The notes below the pieces were generated by a model, which was not told the origin of the DNA, did no database searches, and saw nothing but the letters and a program-made list of their open reading frames with translations. The position numbers were made by a program, and so were the translations under genes. 64,000 nucleotides of DNA from Chryseobacterium sp. (lineage in GTDB: Bacteria > Bacteroidota > Bacteroidia > Flavobacteriales > Weeksellaceae): positions 124,001-188,000 of the forward strand of contig NZ_JAFAJM010000019.1 in the NCBI RefSeq assembly GCF_019236175.1, written 5' to 3'. This document shows positions 1-8,956 of this stretch, piece after piece. Numbering within the stretch: the stretch's first letter is position 1; each line of letters opens with the position of its first letter.

Positions 1-1
1 T

Positions 2-2083
2 GTTCTTCAGAACGTAAACGGATTATACGTTACCTCATCCAGAGGAAATTCTCAGGACAGCTTTGGAGGGCGTGGTTTTAGTTTAGGAAATGATAATATC
101 TTTAAAAACGGGGCAAGAATAAACAGTGGAGTTTTCCCTGAAGTAAGTGGGCTGGAAAGAGTAGAAGTTTTAAAAGGAGCCAACGCCATGCTTTTTGGTA
201 ACGCCGCTGCAGGGGGTATTATCAACATGATTACTAAAAAACCGAAATTTAATTTTGGGGGAAGTATAGGATTAAACGGAGGAAGCTGGAATTCTTATAA
301 ACCAACGGTAGATATTTACGGACCACTATCTAAAAACATTGCTTTCAGAGTTAATGGTGCATATGAATATGCTGAAAGTTTCAGGGATGTGGTACAGTCG
401 GAAAAATATTATTTTAATCCGTCCTTCTTATTTAATATAAGCCAGAAATCACAATTGATTGTTGAGGCAGATTATCTTAAGAATAATTTCACTCCGGATT
501 TTGGTATCGGTTCTATTACGAATAGTGATGGTAGCTATACCATGAATACCTTATTGCCAAGGAATGCCTTTTTAGGAGCAAACTGGCAATATCAGAATGT
601 GGAACAGGCTTCCACGAATGTTACTTTCAACCATCAGTTTAATGAAAAATGGTCTTTAAATGCTGTGGCTTCTTATCAGAACTATACCAAAGATTACTTC
701 TCAACGGAAAGAGTACAGTGGGCCTATAATGATAAAAACCGTCTTGTCTGGAACAGACCATTAAATAAAACATACAATGAGCAGAATTATACTTCTGCAC
801 AGGTCAATATCAATGGGGAATTTAATACCGGAAGAATCAGTCATAAGATTTTAATCGGAGCTGATGCTGATTATGGTACAGCAGATTCCTATACTTATTA
901 TGATCCTAGTATTGCAGATCCTAAAAAAGCAGCTTTCGGAACTTCTTATTTATATGGTACTAACGGGAATCCGGATGGACTGGTATTTATGGATGATCCG
1001 TCTACATGGGCAGCTGGAGGTATTCCAAATTCTAAAACACTGGAAAAGAACAGAATCAATACCAGAAGAATCGGAGTATTTGTTCAGGATTTCGTGAGCC
1101 TTACCAAAGAACTTAAAGTGCTGGCTGGTTTACGCTGGTCGTATGTAGAAAATATGCCTACGATCAATACAAAATTTATGACCAATACAAAATCATTTGT
1201 CGGTAATACTTCCACTTCAGATCAGGCAGTATCTCCGAAGTTGGGATTGGTGTATATGCCTAATGATAATCTTTCCGTATTTGCAACCTATACTAATTCT
1301 TTCGTAGCAAATGCAGGATATATGTCTGACCAGCTTGACAACCTGAATACTTCCGGAACTTCAGCCGATGTATTGGCAAGAATTGCTAATTTACCGAAAC
1401 AAGGAATTAAGCCTACTACAGTAGATCAGTATGAAATAGGAGCAAAGAAAAATTTCTGGAACAATGCAATTGCTGTTAATCTTACACTATATCAGATTAT
1501 CTACAATAATTATTATCAAAATTATTTCTATACTTCAACGAATACTAAAGGAGATATCAGTGTAATCACTCCGGATAACAACCTGAAAGAACTGGCAGGA
1601 AAGATGAGAAGCCGTGGAGTGGAAGTAGATATTACGGGTAATCCTAATGAAAGCCTATCTATTATTGCAGGATTCTCTTATAATAATTCGGTTTATATTG
1701 ATACTCCTGAGAAAGGATACGTAGAAAACCAAAGACTCGTAAGAACTCCGGCGACGACTGCCAATGCCTCTGTTTTCTATAAATTCACCAGCTATGTAAA
1801 AGGATTAAAAGTAGGAGCAGGTATTTATTATATCGGAGACAGAATTGCCGGATGGAATGATTCGAAATCTACCAATATCACCAGAAATAATATTACAAGA
1901 ATGATACCTATCAAAGATTACACGACAGTGAGTTTATCTGTAGGATATGACTGGAAAAAATTCTCTATTCAGGGGAAAGTGGGTAACCTGTTCGATGTAG
2001 TCAATTATAATGTTCACGAGAATTATTCGGTAAATCCGATCACACCGAGAAACTATTATTTTACACTGACCTACAGACTTTAG
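2..2083 (+). CDS. TonB-dependent siderophore receptor, 5' end cut by window
   Basis: Outer-membrane, energy-dependent importer, probably for a ferric siderophore. The frame is open from base 2, so the first ATG at 188 is internal. The upstream codons encode the middle of the plug domain (SRGNSQDSFGGRGF, then GLERVEVLKGANAMLFGN), the usual plug signature of FhuA/FpvA-like receptors, followed by GGIINMITKKP. The rest alternates aromatic-rich strands typical of the 22-strand barrel and ends in YYFTLTYRL, with the expected terminal aromatic pattern. About 693 residues are visible; the signal peptide, TonB box and early plug lie outside. A PepSY-like inner-membrane protein follows 88 bases downstream, a common partner of siderophore receptors. 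The exact substrate cannot be told from sequence. Confidence 0.93.
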   Translation, partial: VLQNVNGLYVTSSRGNSQDSFGGRGFSLGNDNIFKNGARINSGVFPEVSGLERVEVLKGANAMLFGNAAAGGIINMITKKPKFNFGGSIGLNGGSWNSYKPTVDIYGPLSKNIAFRVNGAYEYAESFRDVVQSEKYYFNPSFLFNISQKSQLIVEADYLKNNFTPDFGIGSITNSDGSYTMNTLLPRNAFLGANWQYQNVEQASTNVTFNHQFNEKWSLNAVASYQNYTKDYFSTERVQWAYNDKNRLVWNRPLNKTYNEQNYTSAQVNINGEFNTGRISHKILIGADADYGTADSYTYYDPSIADPKKAAFGTSYLYGTNGNPDGLVFMDDPSTWAAGGIPNSKTLEKNRINTRRIGVFVQDFVSLTKELKVLAGLRWSYVENMPTINTKFMTNTKSFVGNTSTSDQAVSPKLGLVYMPNDNLSVFATYTNSFVANAGYMSDQLDNLNTSGTSADVLARIANLPKQGIKPTTVDQYEIGAKKNFWNNAIAVNLTLYQIIYNNYYQNYFYTSTNTKGDISVITPDNNLKELAGKMRSRGVEVDITGNPNESLSIIAGFSYNNSVYIDTPEKGYVENQRLVRTPATTANASVFYKFTSYVKGLKVGAGIYYIGDRIAGWNDSKSTNITRNNITRMIPIKDYTTVSLSVGYDWKKFSIQGKVGNLFDVVNYNVHENYSVNPITPRNYYFTLTYRL

Positions 2084-2111
2084 CAATAAATAATCTCTCG
2101 ATAAACAACTT

Positions 2112-2147
2112 AAGTGGAAATTGCATTTTTGCAGCTTCCACTTTTGA
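2112..2147 (+). terminator. stem-loop after the receptor gene
   Basis: AAGTGGAA (2112-2119) pairs with TTCCACTT (2136-2143) around a 16-base loop, followed by a weak T stretch. It lies between the receptor stop and the next gene, so it may be a leaky terminator or a processing stem that lowers expression of the downstream gene. The T-run is short. Confidence 0.35.
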
Positions 2148-2171
2148 AATTTTAAAACAAAACAATAAGAT

Positions 2172-2687
2172 ATGGATAAGATTAAAGACACAAGAAGTTT
2201 CATGAGGGTTACACACCGTTATCTGGGATACTTTCTTGCAGGAATCATGGCAGTATATGCCGTAAGTGGAATTTTACTTGTATACAGAGATACCGATCTC
2301 CTTAAGAAAGAAAAACAGTATGACAAAACCATCACAACCAACCTTTCAGAAAAAGCATTGGGAAAAGAACTTAAAATGAAAGGGCTCGAAGTTGAAAAAA
2401 CGGAAGGAACGGTGCTTTATTTTAAACAAGGAACATATGATTCGGCAACGGGAAAGGCAAAATATACAAAAAAAGAACTTCCTTTTGTACTGGATAAAAT
2501 GGTTAAACTTCACAAATCACAATCCAAAGATCCCATCGCTCCGCTAAGTGTATTTTTCGGGATTGCACTCTTCTTCTTTGTTATTTCAAGTTTCTGGATG
2601 TTTAATCCTAAAACGAAAGCCTTCAAAAGAGGAGTTAAGTTTACTATTGCCGGATTGATTATTTCATTAATTCTACTGTTTATATAA
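2172..2687 (+). CDS. PepSY-like small membrane protein
   Basis: A 171-residue protein with an N-terminal membrane helix (about residues 17-36, after the charged segment MDKIKDTRSFMRVTHRYLGY), a roughly 80-residue extracytoplasmic part, and two C-terminal helices (about 123-141 and 152-171). The start RVTHRYLGYFLAGIMAVYAVSGILL resembles the first segment of PepSY-associated TM proteins, which often sit beside siderophore receptors and are thought to help reduce or release iron at the inner membrane. It is much shorter than a full PepSY_TM protein (about 370-500 residues), so a complete reductase is not claimed. Position suggests co-expression with the receptor. Confidence 0.6.
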   Translation: MDKIKDTRSFMRVTHRYLGYFLAGIMAVYAVSGILLVYRDTDLLKKEKQYDKTITTNLSEKALGKELKMKGLEVEKTEGTVLYFKQGTYDSATGKAKYTKKELPFVLDKMVKLHKSQSKDPIAPLSVFFGIALFFFVISSFWMFNPKTKAFKRGVKFTIAGLIISLILLFI

Positions 2688-2933
2688 AAAACTAAGGTTG
2701 AAGCACAAAATAAGGAATAATTAATTTTTTTCCGTTTTTATGTTTTTAGCCTCATTATAACTTTCTGATTTAATTATGGAATCATTAATGAATACGTTAA
2801 AAAGATACATTATATCTCATTGATATTGTTAACATTAATTTTGAAAAATTATCTAAAATTAAGACTCTGGCACATTTATTGTTTTTTCTATAATTCGTGA
2901 ATAATAAACATTTAATTATTAAAATAATAAATT

Positions 2934-3524
2934 ATGAAAAGACTTATTTTAACAGGGATATTAGCTGTAGCAGGTTTAACAGCAACCGCAAACGCTCAGA
3001 TTCAGAAAGGTAATTGGATGGTAGGGGGTAACCTTGCAGGAGCCAACTTCGGTTTAAATAAAGGAGGTGGTTATGATTTTAATATTCAGCCGAAAGGAGC
3101 TTATTTTATTGAAGACAATATAGCAGTAGGAGGATATGTAGATTTAGGCTTTAAAGGAGCTAAAGATGCCCCAACTACTTTCACATATAATGTTGGAGCA
3201 TTAGGACGTTATTATCTTAATCCGGGAGAGCAGGGAGTAAATAACTTACTACACCACGGAAGATGGTTCTTCGAGGGTAACTTAGGAGTTGGAGGAACAT
3301 CAATCTCTAAAGGAGGTTCTTCTTCAAACGGTCTTAACTTCGGATTCGGTCCTGGTTATTCTTATTTCATTACTCCGAACATTGGTTTAGAAGGTTTAGT
3401 GAAGTATGATGCCAACGCAGGATTCGGAAGCGGCGGATATACCAACAAAATTACTTTTGGTTTAGGTTTCCAGGTTTATCTTCCAACGTCTAAAGCAAAA
3501 CAAATCATCAACGACGTTAAGTAA
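2934..3524 (+). CDS. outer-membrane beta-barrel protein
   Basis: A 196-residue protein with a clear signal peptide (MKRLILTGILAVAGLTATANA, cleavage before QIQKG) followed by a Gly- and aromatic-rich repeat of short amphipathic strands (GNWMVGGNL, YFIEDNIAVGGYVDLGF, NIGLEGLVKYD, ITFGLGFQVYLP). This fits a small 8-strand outer-membrane barrel of the OmpA/OmpX-like type common in Flavobacteriales. It stands alone between two terminator-like features, with a 246-base AT-rich upstream gap in which no gene or convincing promoter pair was found. Function unknown. Confidence 0.75.
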   Translation: MKRLILTGILAVAGLTATANAQIQKGNWMVGGNLAGANFGLNKGGGYDFNIQPKGAYFIEDNIAVGGYVDLGFKGAKDAPTTFTYNVGALGRYYLNPGEQGVNNLLHHGRWFFEGNLGVGGTSISKGGSSSNGLNFGFGPGYSYFITPNIGLEGLVKYDANAGFGSGGYTNKITFGLGFQVYLPTSKAKQIINDVK

Positions 3525-3544
3525 TACAAAAACTTATAAAAATG

Positions 3545-3580
3545 AAAGCGCCCCGGAAATTGATTTCCGGGGCGCTTTTC
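3545..3580. terminator. bidirectional Rho-independent terminator
   Basis: A 16-bp perfect GC-rich stem, 3545-3560 with 3563-3578 (core GCGCCCCGGAAA), flanked by an A-run on the left and TTTT on the right. It sits between two convergent genes (barrel on plus, peroxiredoxin on minus) and can end both. Confidence 0.9.
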
Positions 3581-3617
3581 GTACAAATTAAAACTAAACT
3601 ATAAAAAATCAAATAAA

Positions 3618-4253
3618 TCATGTATTGGGTTGGGGCGTATATCTTAAATACGACTTTACTTCAGTTACGCCTTTCGGAAATATTTTTATGGCTTCTTCCG
3701 TAGAAACTGAAGGCGGTACAATAACATCATCTCCATAATTCCAATTCACAGGAGTCGCGACACGATAAGCATCTACCAGTTGCAGCGAATCCAGCACTCT
3801 GAGAATTTCATTAAAATTTCTGCCTGTAGAAGCCGGATAGGTAATAATCAGCCGTACTTTCTTAGCAGGGTCAATAATTAATAAGGAACGTACTGTAGCT
3901 GTTACTGAAGCATTCGGGTGAATAAAATCATAAAGCTCAGAAATTTTTCTTTCCTGGTCTGCAATAATCGGGAACTGCACATCCGTATCCTGGGTTTCAT
4001 TAATATCCTGAATCCAGTTCTTATGATCTTCTACTCCATCTACACTCAGAGCAATAACTTTTGTTCCTCTCTGTATAAATTCTGATTTCAGCTTTGAGGT
4101 ATATCCCAGTTCTGTAGTGCAAACAGGTGTATAATCTGCAGGATGTGAGAATAAAATTCCCCATGCATCTCCTAAATAATCATAGAAGTCAATATCACCC
4201 ACCGATGAGGGTGCCTGAAAATTGGGTGCTGTATCTCCTAGTTTAATTGACAT
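3618..4253 (-). CDS. 1-Cys peroxiredoxin (Prx6-like)
   Basis: Thiol peroxidase that reduces H2O2 or organic peroxides in the cytoplasm. The 211-residue sequence carries the active-site motif HPADYTPVCTTELG with the peroxidatic Cys45, which is the only cysteine in the protein, so it belongs to the 1-Cys Prx6 group and needs an external reductant. The C-terminal arm (VATPVNWNYGDDVIVPPSVS) is also typical of Prx6 proteins. The length matches the family. A canonical promoter lies 24 bases upstream, and the divergent MscS gene starts 95 bases away. Confidence 0.92.
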   Translation of the reverse strand: MSIKLGDTAPNFQAPSSVGDIDFYDYLGDAWGILFSHPADYTPVCTTELGYTSKLKSEFIQRGTKVIALSVDGVEDHKNWIQDINETQDTDVQFPIIADQERKISELYDFIHPNASVTATVRSLLIIDPAKKVRLIITYPASTGRNFNEILRVLDSLQLVDAYRVATPVNWNYGDDVIVPPSVSTEEAIKIFPKGVTEVKSYLRYTPQPNT

Positions 4254-4276
4254 AATATTTCGCGTTTGTTAGTCTA

Positions 4277-4306
4277 CAAATTTAGTAGACTTTTTGAAAC
4301 TAGCAA
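4277..4306 (-). promoter_or_regulatory. sigma-A (Bacteroidota type) promoter of the peroxiredoxin gene
   Basis: On the minus strand TTG (4306-4304), a 19-base spacer, then TAAATTTG (4284-4277), a perfect match to the Bacteroidota -33/-7 consensus. The start codon is at 4253, which leaves a leader of about 15-20 bases. Confidence 0.7.
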
Positions 4307-4348
4307 AACTTTTCTTAAAAATTTATATCTTTAATTCAAAATTTATTC

Positions 4349-5230
4349 ATGGAGAAAACAGGACTTAGGTATGTAGACGTTGTTTACAAGGTATTGGAAA
4401 ACTGGTATGTAACGTTGGCAGAACTTACTCCGAAATTGATTGTAGGTATTTTGGTATTTACATTTTTTCTGATTACCAGTAAATATTTAAGCCGGATTGC
4501 CGTAAAATTATTCCATAAATTCTTTCCGAAAAGTCAAAAAGAGAGCTCTTTGGTAGCTTTGATCAGCGTATTCAGGTTTCTGATTATGATGATGGGAACT
4601 TTTATTTCGCTTGAAATTATGGGTTTCAGCGGCTTTCTTTGGAAATTTATCGGAAGTTTGGGAGTGGCAGGGGTCATTGCCGGGGTGGCTTTGAAGGATC
4701 TTGTTTCAAGTATTTTTTCAGGAGCGCTTATCGGTATTGATAAAGCTTTTAAAGTAGGAGATTATATCACTATAGGGGCTCATTCCGGAACGGTACAGGA
4801 AATTGGTTTTTTAACCACAAAGATTCTTACGGATGACGGAAAGAAAGCTTATATTCCTAATCAGGTAGTTTTCAATGCTCCATTCTATAATATTACCGCA
4901 TCACCACAGCGCAGGATTATTTTAAATTTCGAAATTCCTGCCGATGAGGATATCAGTAAAGCACAAAAAGGAATTCTGGATGTTGTTAAAAACCTGGATA
5001 ATGTAGATAAGCCGGATACTACAGAGGTAATCTTTACAGATCTGAAACAAGGCTCATTTAATCTTCAGGTAAAATTCTGGATCAAAATTGGAGCGAATCT
5101 GGGACAGGTAAGAAGTAAAGCCTATTTACATATTAAAGAACGCTTTGATACAGATAATATAAAGCTGGTAACCCCTACAAGTATCAGTATTACATCAGAT
5201 AATACCTCATCTGAAAATCATGATAAATAG
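4349..5230 (+). CDS. MscS-family mechanosensitive channel
   Basis: Small-conductance mechanosensitive channel that releases osmolytes on hypo-osmotic shock. The 293-residue protein has three N-terminal membrane helices (about 24-45, 65-88, 93-115). The pore-lining third helix region reads GSLGVAGVIAGVALKDLVSSIFSG, with the Gly/Ala ladder of MscS TM3. It is followed by the beta-domain signature (KAFKVGDYITIG..SGTVQEIGFLTTKI) and the cytoplasmic mixed domain to about residue 285. Length fits the short MscS type. It is divergent from the peroxiredoxin gene and ends in its own terminator. Confidence 0.92.
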   Translation: MEKTGLRYVDVVYKVLENWYVTLAELTPKLIVGILVFTFFLITSKYLSRIAVKLFHKFFPKSQKESSLVALISVFRFLIMMMGTFISLEIMGFSGFLWKFIGSLGVAGVIAGVALKDLVSSIFSGALIGIDKAFKVGDYITIGAHSGTVQEIGFLTTKILTDDGKKAYIPNQVVFNAPFYNITASPQRRIILNFEIPADEDISKAQKGILDVVKNLDNVDKPDTTEVIFTDLKQGSFNLQVKFWIKIGANLGQVRSKAYLHIKERFDTDNIKLVTPTSISITSDNTSSENHDK

Positions 5231-5233
5231 ATA

Positions 5234-5262
5234 AAAAAGCCGCTTTTGAAAAGCGGCTTTTT
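5234..5262. terminator. bidirectional terminator
   Basis: AAAAAGCCGCTTT and AAAGCGGCTTTTT form a strong stem-loop with A-run and T-run on the two sides, between the convergent mscS and metalloprotease genes. Confidence 0.88.
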
Positions 5263-5268
5263 ATGAAA

Positions 5269-7458
5269 TTATTTAATAATTAATTTTTCGGCATGTTTCT
5301 CACCACGCTCTGTGGTAATAGTCATTACATACATTCCGGCAGTTAATCCGCTTATGTTGATATGGGCTTCTCCGTTAAAATTTCCTGTTTTTACGAGTCT
5401 TCCTGACGCGTCCGTCAGACTGTATTCTGCTTTTTGAGTTGAATTTTTAAGACGGATGTTCACTTCATGATGAGCAGGGTTAGGATACACTGCAAAATTT
5501 TTCACTTCAGTTTCTTTTGTTGAAAGCATTTTTGCAACAGAGAAATTGGAGGTATTGACAGCAAAATAAATATTACCAACAGCTTTCACCATAATTCTTG
5601 CCGATGCTATATTTTCATTAGGAAAATCAACTACCGCAGATCCGTTGTTGGGAACATTTGCAGCAAGAACAGTATCAAAAGTATTTCCTCCGTCTTTAGA
5701 CAGTAAAATAGCTACCTCCTGTGTATTTATCATTCCTGTATTTGTTCCTGCCACATTCCAGGTTATCGTATTCGGTCCTGCATTATATGGATTATTATTT
5801 CCATGCGAGGTTACAGTAAAAGGTCCGTCATTAGTAACAGTTACCATCATTGCATCTCGTGCAGACTGATTTCCGGATATTTTATTATCATTCACTAGTA
5901 ATGAAAAATTCAGTATTCTCGCAACAGCCGGGGTCACTTCCCATTTGGGAACCAGATTATTTGCTAAAACAGAAACCATTTCAGGAAAATATCTTTCCTG
6001 TTGAGTATTGGGAGACTGTGACCGATAAAGAGGGCCTGCTACACTAGTCGCCAACGGTGGCTGAATACTGTTTTGATTATCATATTCTTCCCATAAGTAA
6101 GTGACAGGATCATTATCAGGATCATATCCCTGGCCTGTTAAAACAAATGCAGTTCCTTTCGGAATAATATAGTCGGCTCCTGCTTCTGCCACTGGCGGTG
6201 TATTACCGGTATATACCTTTGAAGAACAGTCTACGGATCGGGTAATGGTAGCATACATTTCATTAACACTTGCTGCATGAAAATAAGGACTGCTGTTAGC
6301 CTGCACATTATTGTTTGCTCCACAGATTCCCGCATAAGCCATAATGGTGGTTCCACTCCCTGGTTCATAAGCTGTAGACTGGTTAATATTACCTCCGCCA
6401 CAACTTCCGGTTACAGCAGCAAATGTATGATTGGCGCCAAACTGATGTCCCATTTCATGAGCAACATAATCAATATCAAAAGGATCATTCACCGGTGCTC
6501 CGGATCCTGTAACTCCTTTTGCTTTTGAGGTAGATGAACATAAGGCCCTCAGCATTGCAACCCCACCGCTATTTGTTCCAAAAACATGGCCAATATCATA
6601 ATTAGCCGCGCCAATAACAGTATTCACTGTGGTCTGATTCTCACTCAGCATAGCACCGGCATTCCCATTAGAATAAGGATCGGTAGCCCCGTTGGTGTAG
6701 ATTAAAAGATTATTATTGGCTACCATTACCATGGTGGAAGCAATCGTTTTTTCATAGACACCGTTCACTCTTGTCATGGTGGTTGCCATTGCAGCCATTG
6801 CAGCCCCTACTGTTCCGCCATGAAAAACAGTATACTCTCCTGTTGCAGCCAGCGCAAGACGATAGGTTCTGAAATATCCGTCTGCTACTAAAGGAGCTTT
6901 ACTGACTAATGAATGATCTATTAAACTTTCTGCTTCATTCAGCATTCCGCAGTCAAAAGATCGGTTATTCTGAGATACATCTTTTCTTTTATAAAAGATA
7001 TAAGAGGAATTGTTATGGGTATAGGCATCGAGATAACTTATTTCCCAGCCGTCAAAATACATCATGCTGATTCCTGTCTCGGGAGTTATACTGAAGCGTA
7101 TCGTATTTCCGGAGTTCTTTTTCTGCCATCCGATATAGGACCGGACATCGGAAAATTTAGCCTGTAGTTCCGGCTCCATAACTGAAGCTTCCTGTACGAT
7201 ATAATCCTGGAAGTTTCCGTCAGCATCAGGAAATTGAAGAACTAAGCTTTCGTCTGTTGAAAATCGTTGTGGTGCTTTTTTTAAATCCGTTTTTATTTTG
7301 TCCAGATTCAGCTGATACAATGAAAAGGTTTTGGGCATTATTGTTCTTGGAGCGAGATCCTCCCCTGTCGCTCTTTGTAATTTCTTCCAATAATTTTGCT
7401 GTGCGTAGCTGAATGCCGCAACGAGCAGGCAAGAAAGAGTAAATGATTTTGTCTTCAT
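5269..7458 (-). CDS. secreted zinc metalloprotease (reprolysin-like) with T9SS sorting domain
   Basis: A 729-residue exported protease. A signal peptide (ends FSYAQ, residue 20) precedes a propeptide of about 170 residues. A cysteine at 170 (SFDCGML) might act as a latency switch. The catalytic domain holds the metzincin motif HEMGHQFGANH at 334-344. An Ig-like/fibronectin-like region follows, and the last 75 residues (FAVYPNPAHHEVNIRL ... KLIIK) are a type A type-IX-secretion sorting domain, so it should be exported by T9SS and anchored or released at the surface. Monocistronic; convergent with mscS. Substrate unknown. Confidence 0.9.
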   Translation of the reverse strand: MKTKSFTLSCLLVAAFSYAQQNYWKKLQRATGEDLAPRTIMPKTFSLYQLNLDKIKTDLKKAPQRFSTDESLVLQFPDADGNFQDYIVQEASVMEPELQAKFSDVRSYIGWQKKNSGNTIRFSITPETGISMMYFDGWEISYLDAYTHNNSSYIFYKRKDVSQNNRSFDCGMLNEAESLIDHSLVSKAPLVADGYFRTYRLALAATGEYTVFHGGTVGAAMAAMATTMTRVNGVYEKTIASTMVMVANNNLLIYTNGATDPYSNGNAGAMLSENQTTVNTVIGAANYDIGHVFGTNSGGVAMLRALCSSTSKAKGVTGSGAPVNDPFDIDYVAHEMGHQFGANHTFAAVTGSCGGGNINQSTAYEPGSGTTIMAYAGICGANNNVQANSSPYFHAASVNEMYATITRSVDCSSKVYTGNTPPVAEAGADYIIPKGTAFVLTGQGYDPDNDPVTYLWEEYDNQNSIQPPLATSVAGPLYRSQSPNTQQERYFPEMVSVLANNLVPKWEVTPAVARILNFSLLVNDNKISGNQSARDAMMVTVTNDGPFTVTSHGNNNPYNAGPNTITWNVAGTNTGMINTQEVAILLSKDGGNTFDTVLAANVPNNGSAVVDFPNENIASARIMVKAVGNIYFAVNTSNFSVAKMLSTKETEVKNFAVYPNPAHHEVNIRLKNSTQKAEYSLTDASGRLVKTGNFNGEAHINISGLTAGMYVMTITTERGEKHAEKLIIK

Positions 7459-7541
7459 ATTAAATTAAGATTTGTGTTAATTGAAATACTCTTTTTCAAA
7501 ACGTAAGAAAAGAACATGATTCACTTTAACGAGAATTATTA

Positions 7542-7549
7542 CAAAGTTA
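7542..7549 (-). promoter_or_regulatory. possible -7 element of the metalloprotease gene
   Basis: TAACTTTG on the minus strand matches TAnnTTTG, 84 bases before the ATG. No TTG was found at the right spacing, so this is weak. Confidence 0.3.
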
Positions 7550-7583
7550 ATATTTTAAAAGACATATTGATGATATAACAATA

Positions 7584-7618
7584 AAAAAACCGTTTTCTGA
7601 TGAAAACGGTTTTTTTAT
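7584..7618 (-). terminator. terminator of sucC
   Basis: AAAAAAACCGTTTTC and GAAAACGGTTTTTTT form a strong stem with T-runs on both strands, 17 bases after the sucC stop. Confidence 0.88.
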
Positions 7619-7634
7619 CGATAAGGTTTAGTGA

Positions 7635-8825
7635 TTAAGCTAAAACTTCTTTTACTTTATTTGCAGCTTCTTCTAAAGTAATTGCAGAGTGAACCGGAAG
7701 GCCAGACTCATCAATTAATTTTTTAGCTTCTACAGCGTTAGTTCCCTGTAATCTTACGATCAATGGAACCGGAAGGCTACCCATAGCTTTGTAAGCATCT
7801 ACAACCCCCTGAGCCACTCTGTCACATCTTACGATACCTCCGAAAATGTTAATTAAAATAGCTTTTACGTTTGGATCTCTTAAAATGATTCCGAAAGCTG
7901 TCTGAACTCTCTGAGCATCTGCAGTACCACCTACATCAAGGAAGTTAGCAGGGTTACCACCTGATAATTTGATGATATCCATAGTTGCCATTGCAAGACC
8001 GGCACCGTTTACCATACAAGCTACGTTACCATCAAGTTTTACGAAGTTAAGACCAGCTTCTCCAGCTTCAACATCCATAGGATCTTCCTCTCTTGTATCT
8101 CTTAATTCAGCTAAGTCTTTGTGACGGAACAATGAGTTGTCATCTAAAGTTACTTTTGCATCTACAGCGATAATTTTGTTATCAGAAGTTTTTAATACAG
8201 GGTTGATTTCGAAAAGAGAGGCATCAATTCCTGTATAAGCATTATAAAGAGATGAAATAAATTTCACAAATTCTTTGAAAGCATTTCCTTCAAGACCCAG
8301 GTTAAAAGCAATTTTTCTAGCCTGAAATCCCTGAAGACCAATAGCAGGGTCAATAAGTTCGTTGTGAATCAGGTGAGGAGTTACTTCGGCAACATGCTCA
8401 ATATCCATTCCTCCTTCAGTAGAATATACGATTGTATTTTTCCCTTCAGCTCTATCTAAAAGAATAGAAACATAAAATTCTTTAGTTTCAGATTCTCCAG
8501 GATAATAAACATCTTCTGCAATCAAAACAGAGTTTACTTTTTTACCTTCAGCAGAAGTTTGAGGAGTTACCAACTGCATTCCGATGATATTCTGAGCGTT
8601 TTCTTTAAGTTTATCCATGTTTGGAGAAAACTTAACACCTCCACCTTTACCACGACCACCTGCGTGAATTTGTGCTTTTACAACCCAAGCTTGAGCTCCG
8701 GTTTCAGCAGTCAATTTTTCAGCAGCTGCTACAGCTTCATCTACGTTGTTTGCAACGAAACCACGTTGGATAGCTACTCCATACTTTGATAAAATCTCTT
8801 TTGATTGATACTCGTGAAGATTCAT
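7635..8825 (-). CDS. sucC: succinate-CoA ligase (ADP-forming) subunit beta
   Basis: TCA-cycle enzyme subunit that converts succinyl-CoA, ADP and phosphate to succinate, CoA and ATP, as a complex with SucD. The 396-residue protein starts MNLHEYQSKEILSKYGV, has the ATP-grasp fold with the Gly-rich segment AQIHAGGRGKGGGVK near residues 51-65, and carries the conserved C-terminal CoA-ligase region (GGTADAQRVQTAFGIILRDPNVKAI.. IFGGIVRCD). Length matches the family. sucD is not adjacent, so the two subunits are encoded apart here. A canonical promoter and a terminator flank it as a single-gene unit. Confidence 0.97.
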   Translation of the reverse strand: MNLHEYQSKEILSKYGVAIQRGFVANNVDEAVAAAEKLTAETGAQAWVVKAQIHAGGRGKGGGVKFSPNMDKLKENAQNIIGMQLVTPQTSAEGKKVNSVLIAEDVYYPGESETKEFYVSILLDRAEGKNTIVYSTEGGMDIEHVAEVTPHLIHNELIDPAIGLQGFQARKIAFNLGLEGNAFKEFVKFISSLYNAYTGIDASLFEINPVLKTSDNKIIAVDAKVTLDDNSLFRHKDLAELRDTREEDPMDVEAGEAGLNFVKLDGNVACMVNGAGLAMATMDIIKLSGGNPANFLDVGGTADAQRVQTAFGIILRDPNVKAILINIFGGIVRCDRVAQGVVDAYKAMGSLPVPLIVRLQGTNAVEAKKLIDESGLPVHSAITLEEAANKVKEVLA

Positions 8826-8863
8826 ATTATTTTTATTATTTTATTTTAATATTTAAAGGTTGA

Positions 8864-8893
8864 CAAATTTACTAAAAAGACACGGAAGTTCAA
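8864..8893 (-). promoter_or_regulatory. sigma-A (Bacteroidota type) promoter of sucC
   Basis: Minus strand TTG (8893-8891), 19-base spacer, TAAATTTG (8871-8864): a perfect consensus match, 38 bases before the start codon. Confidence 0.7.
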
Positions 8894-8956
8894 GTTTATT
8901 GACTTAAAATTTAAAGTCTGAATAACTTGATTTTTAACATATCCTTCAAATTTGCC

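Noticed and set aside
5645..6528. Plus-strand frames inside the metalloprotease gene
   Set aside because: Antisense shadows; the protease frame has signal peptide, zinc motif and sorting domain.
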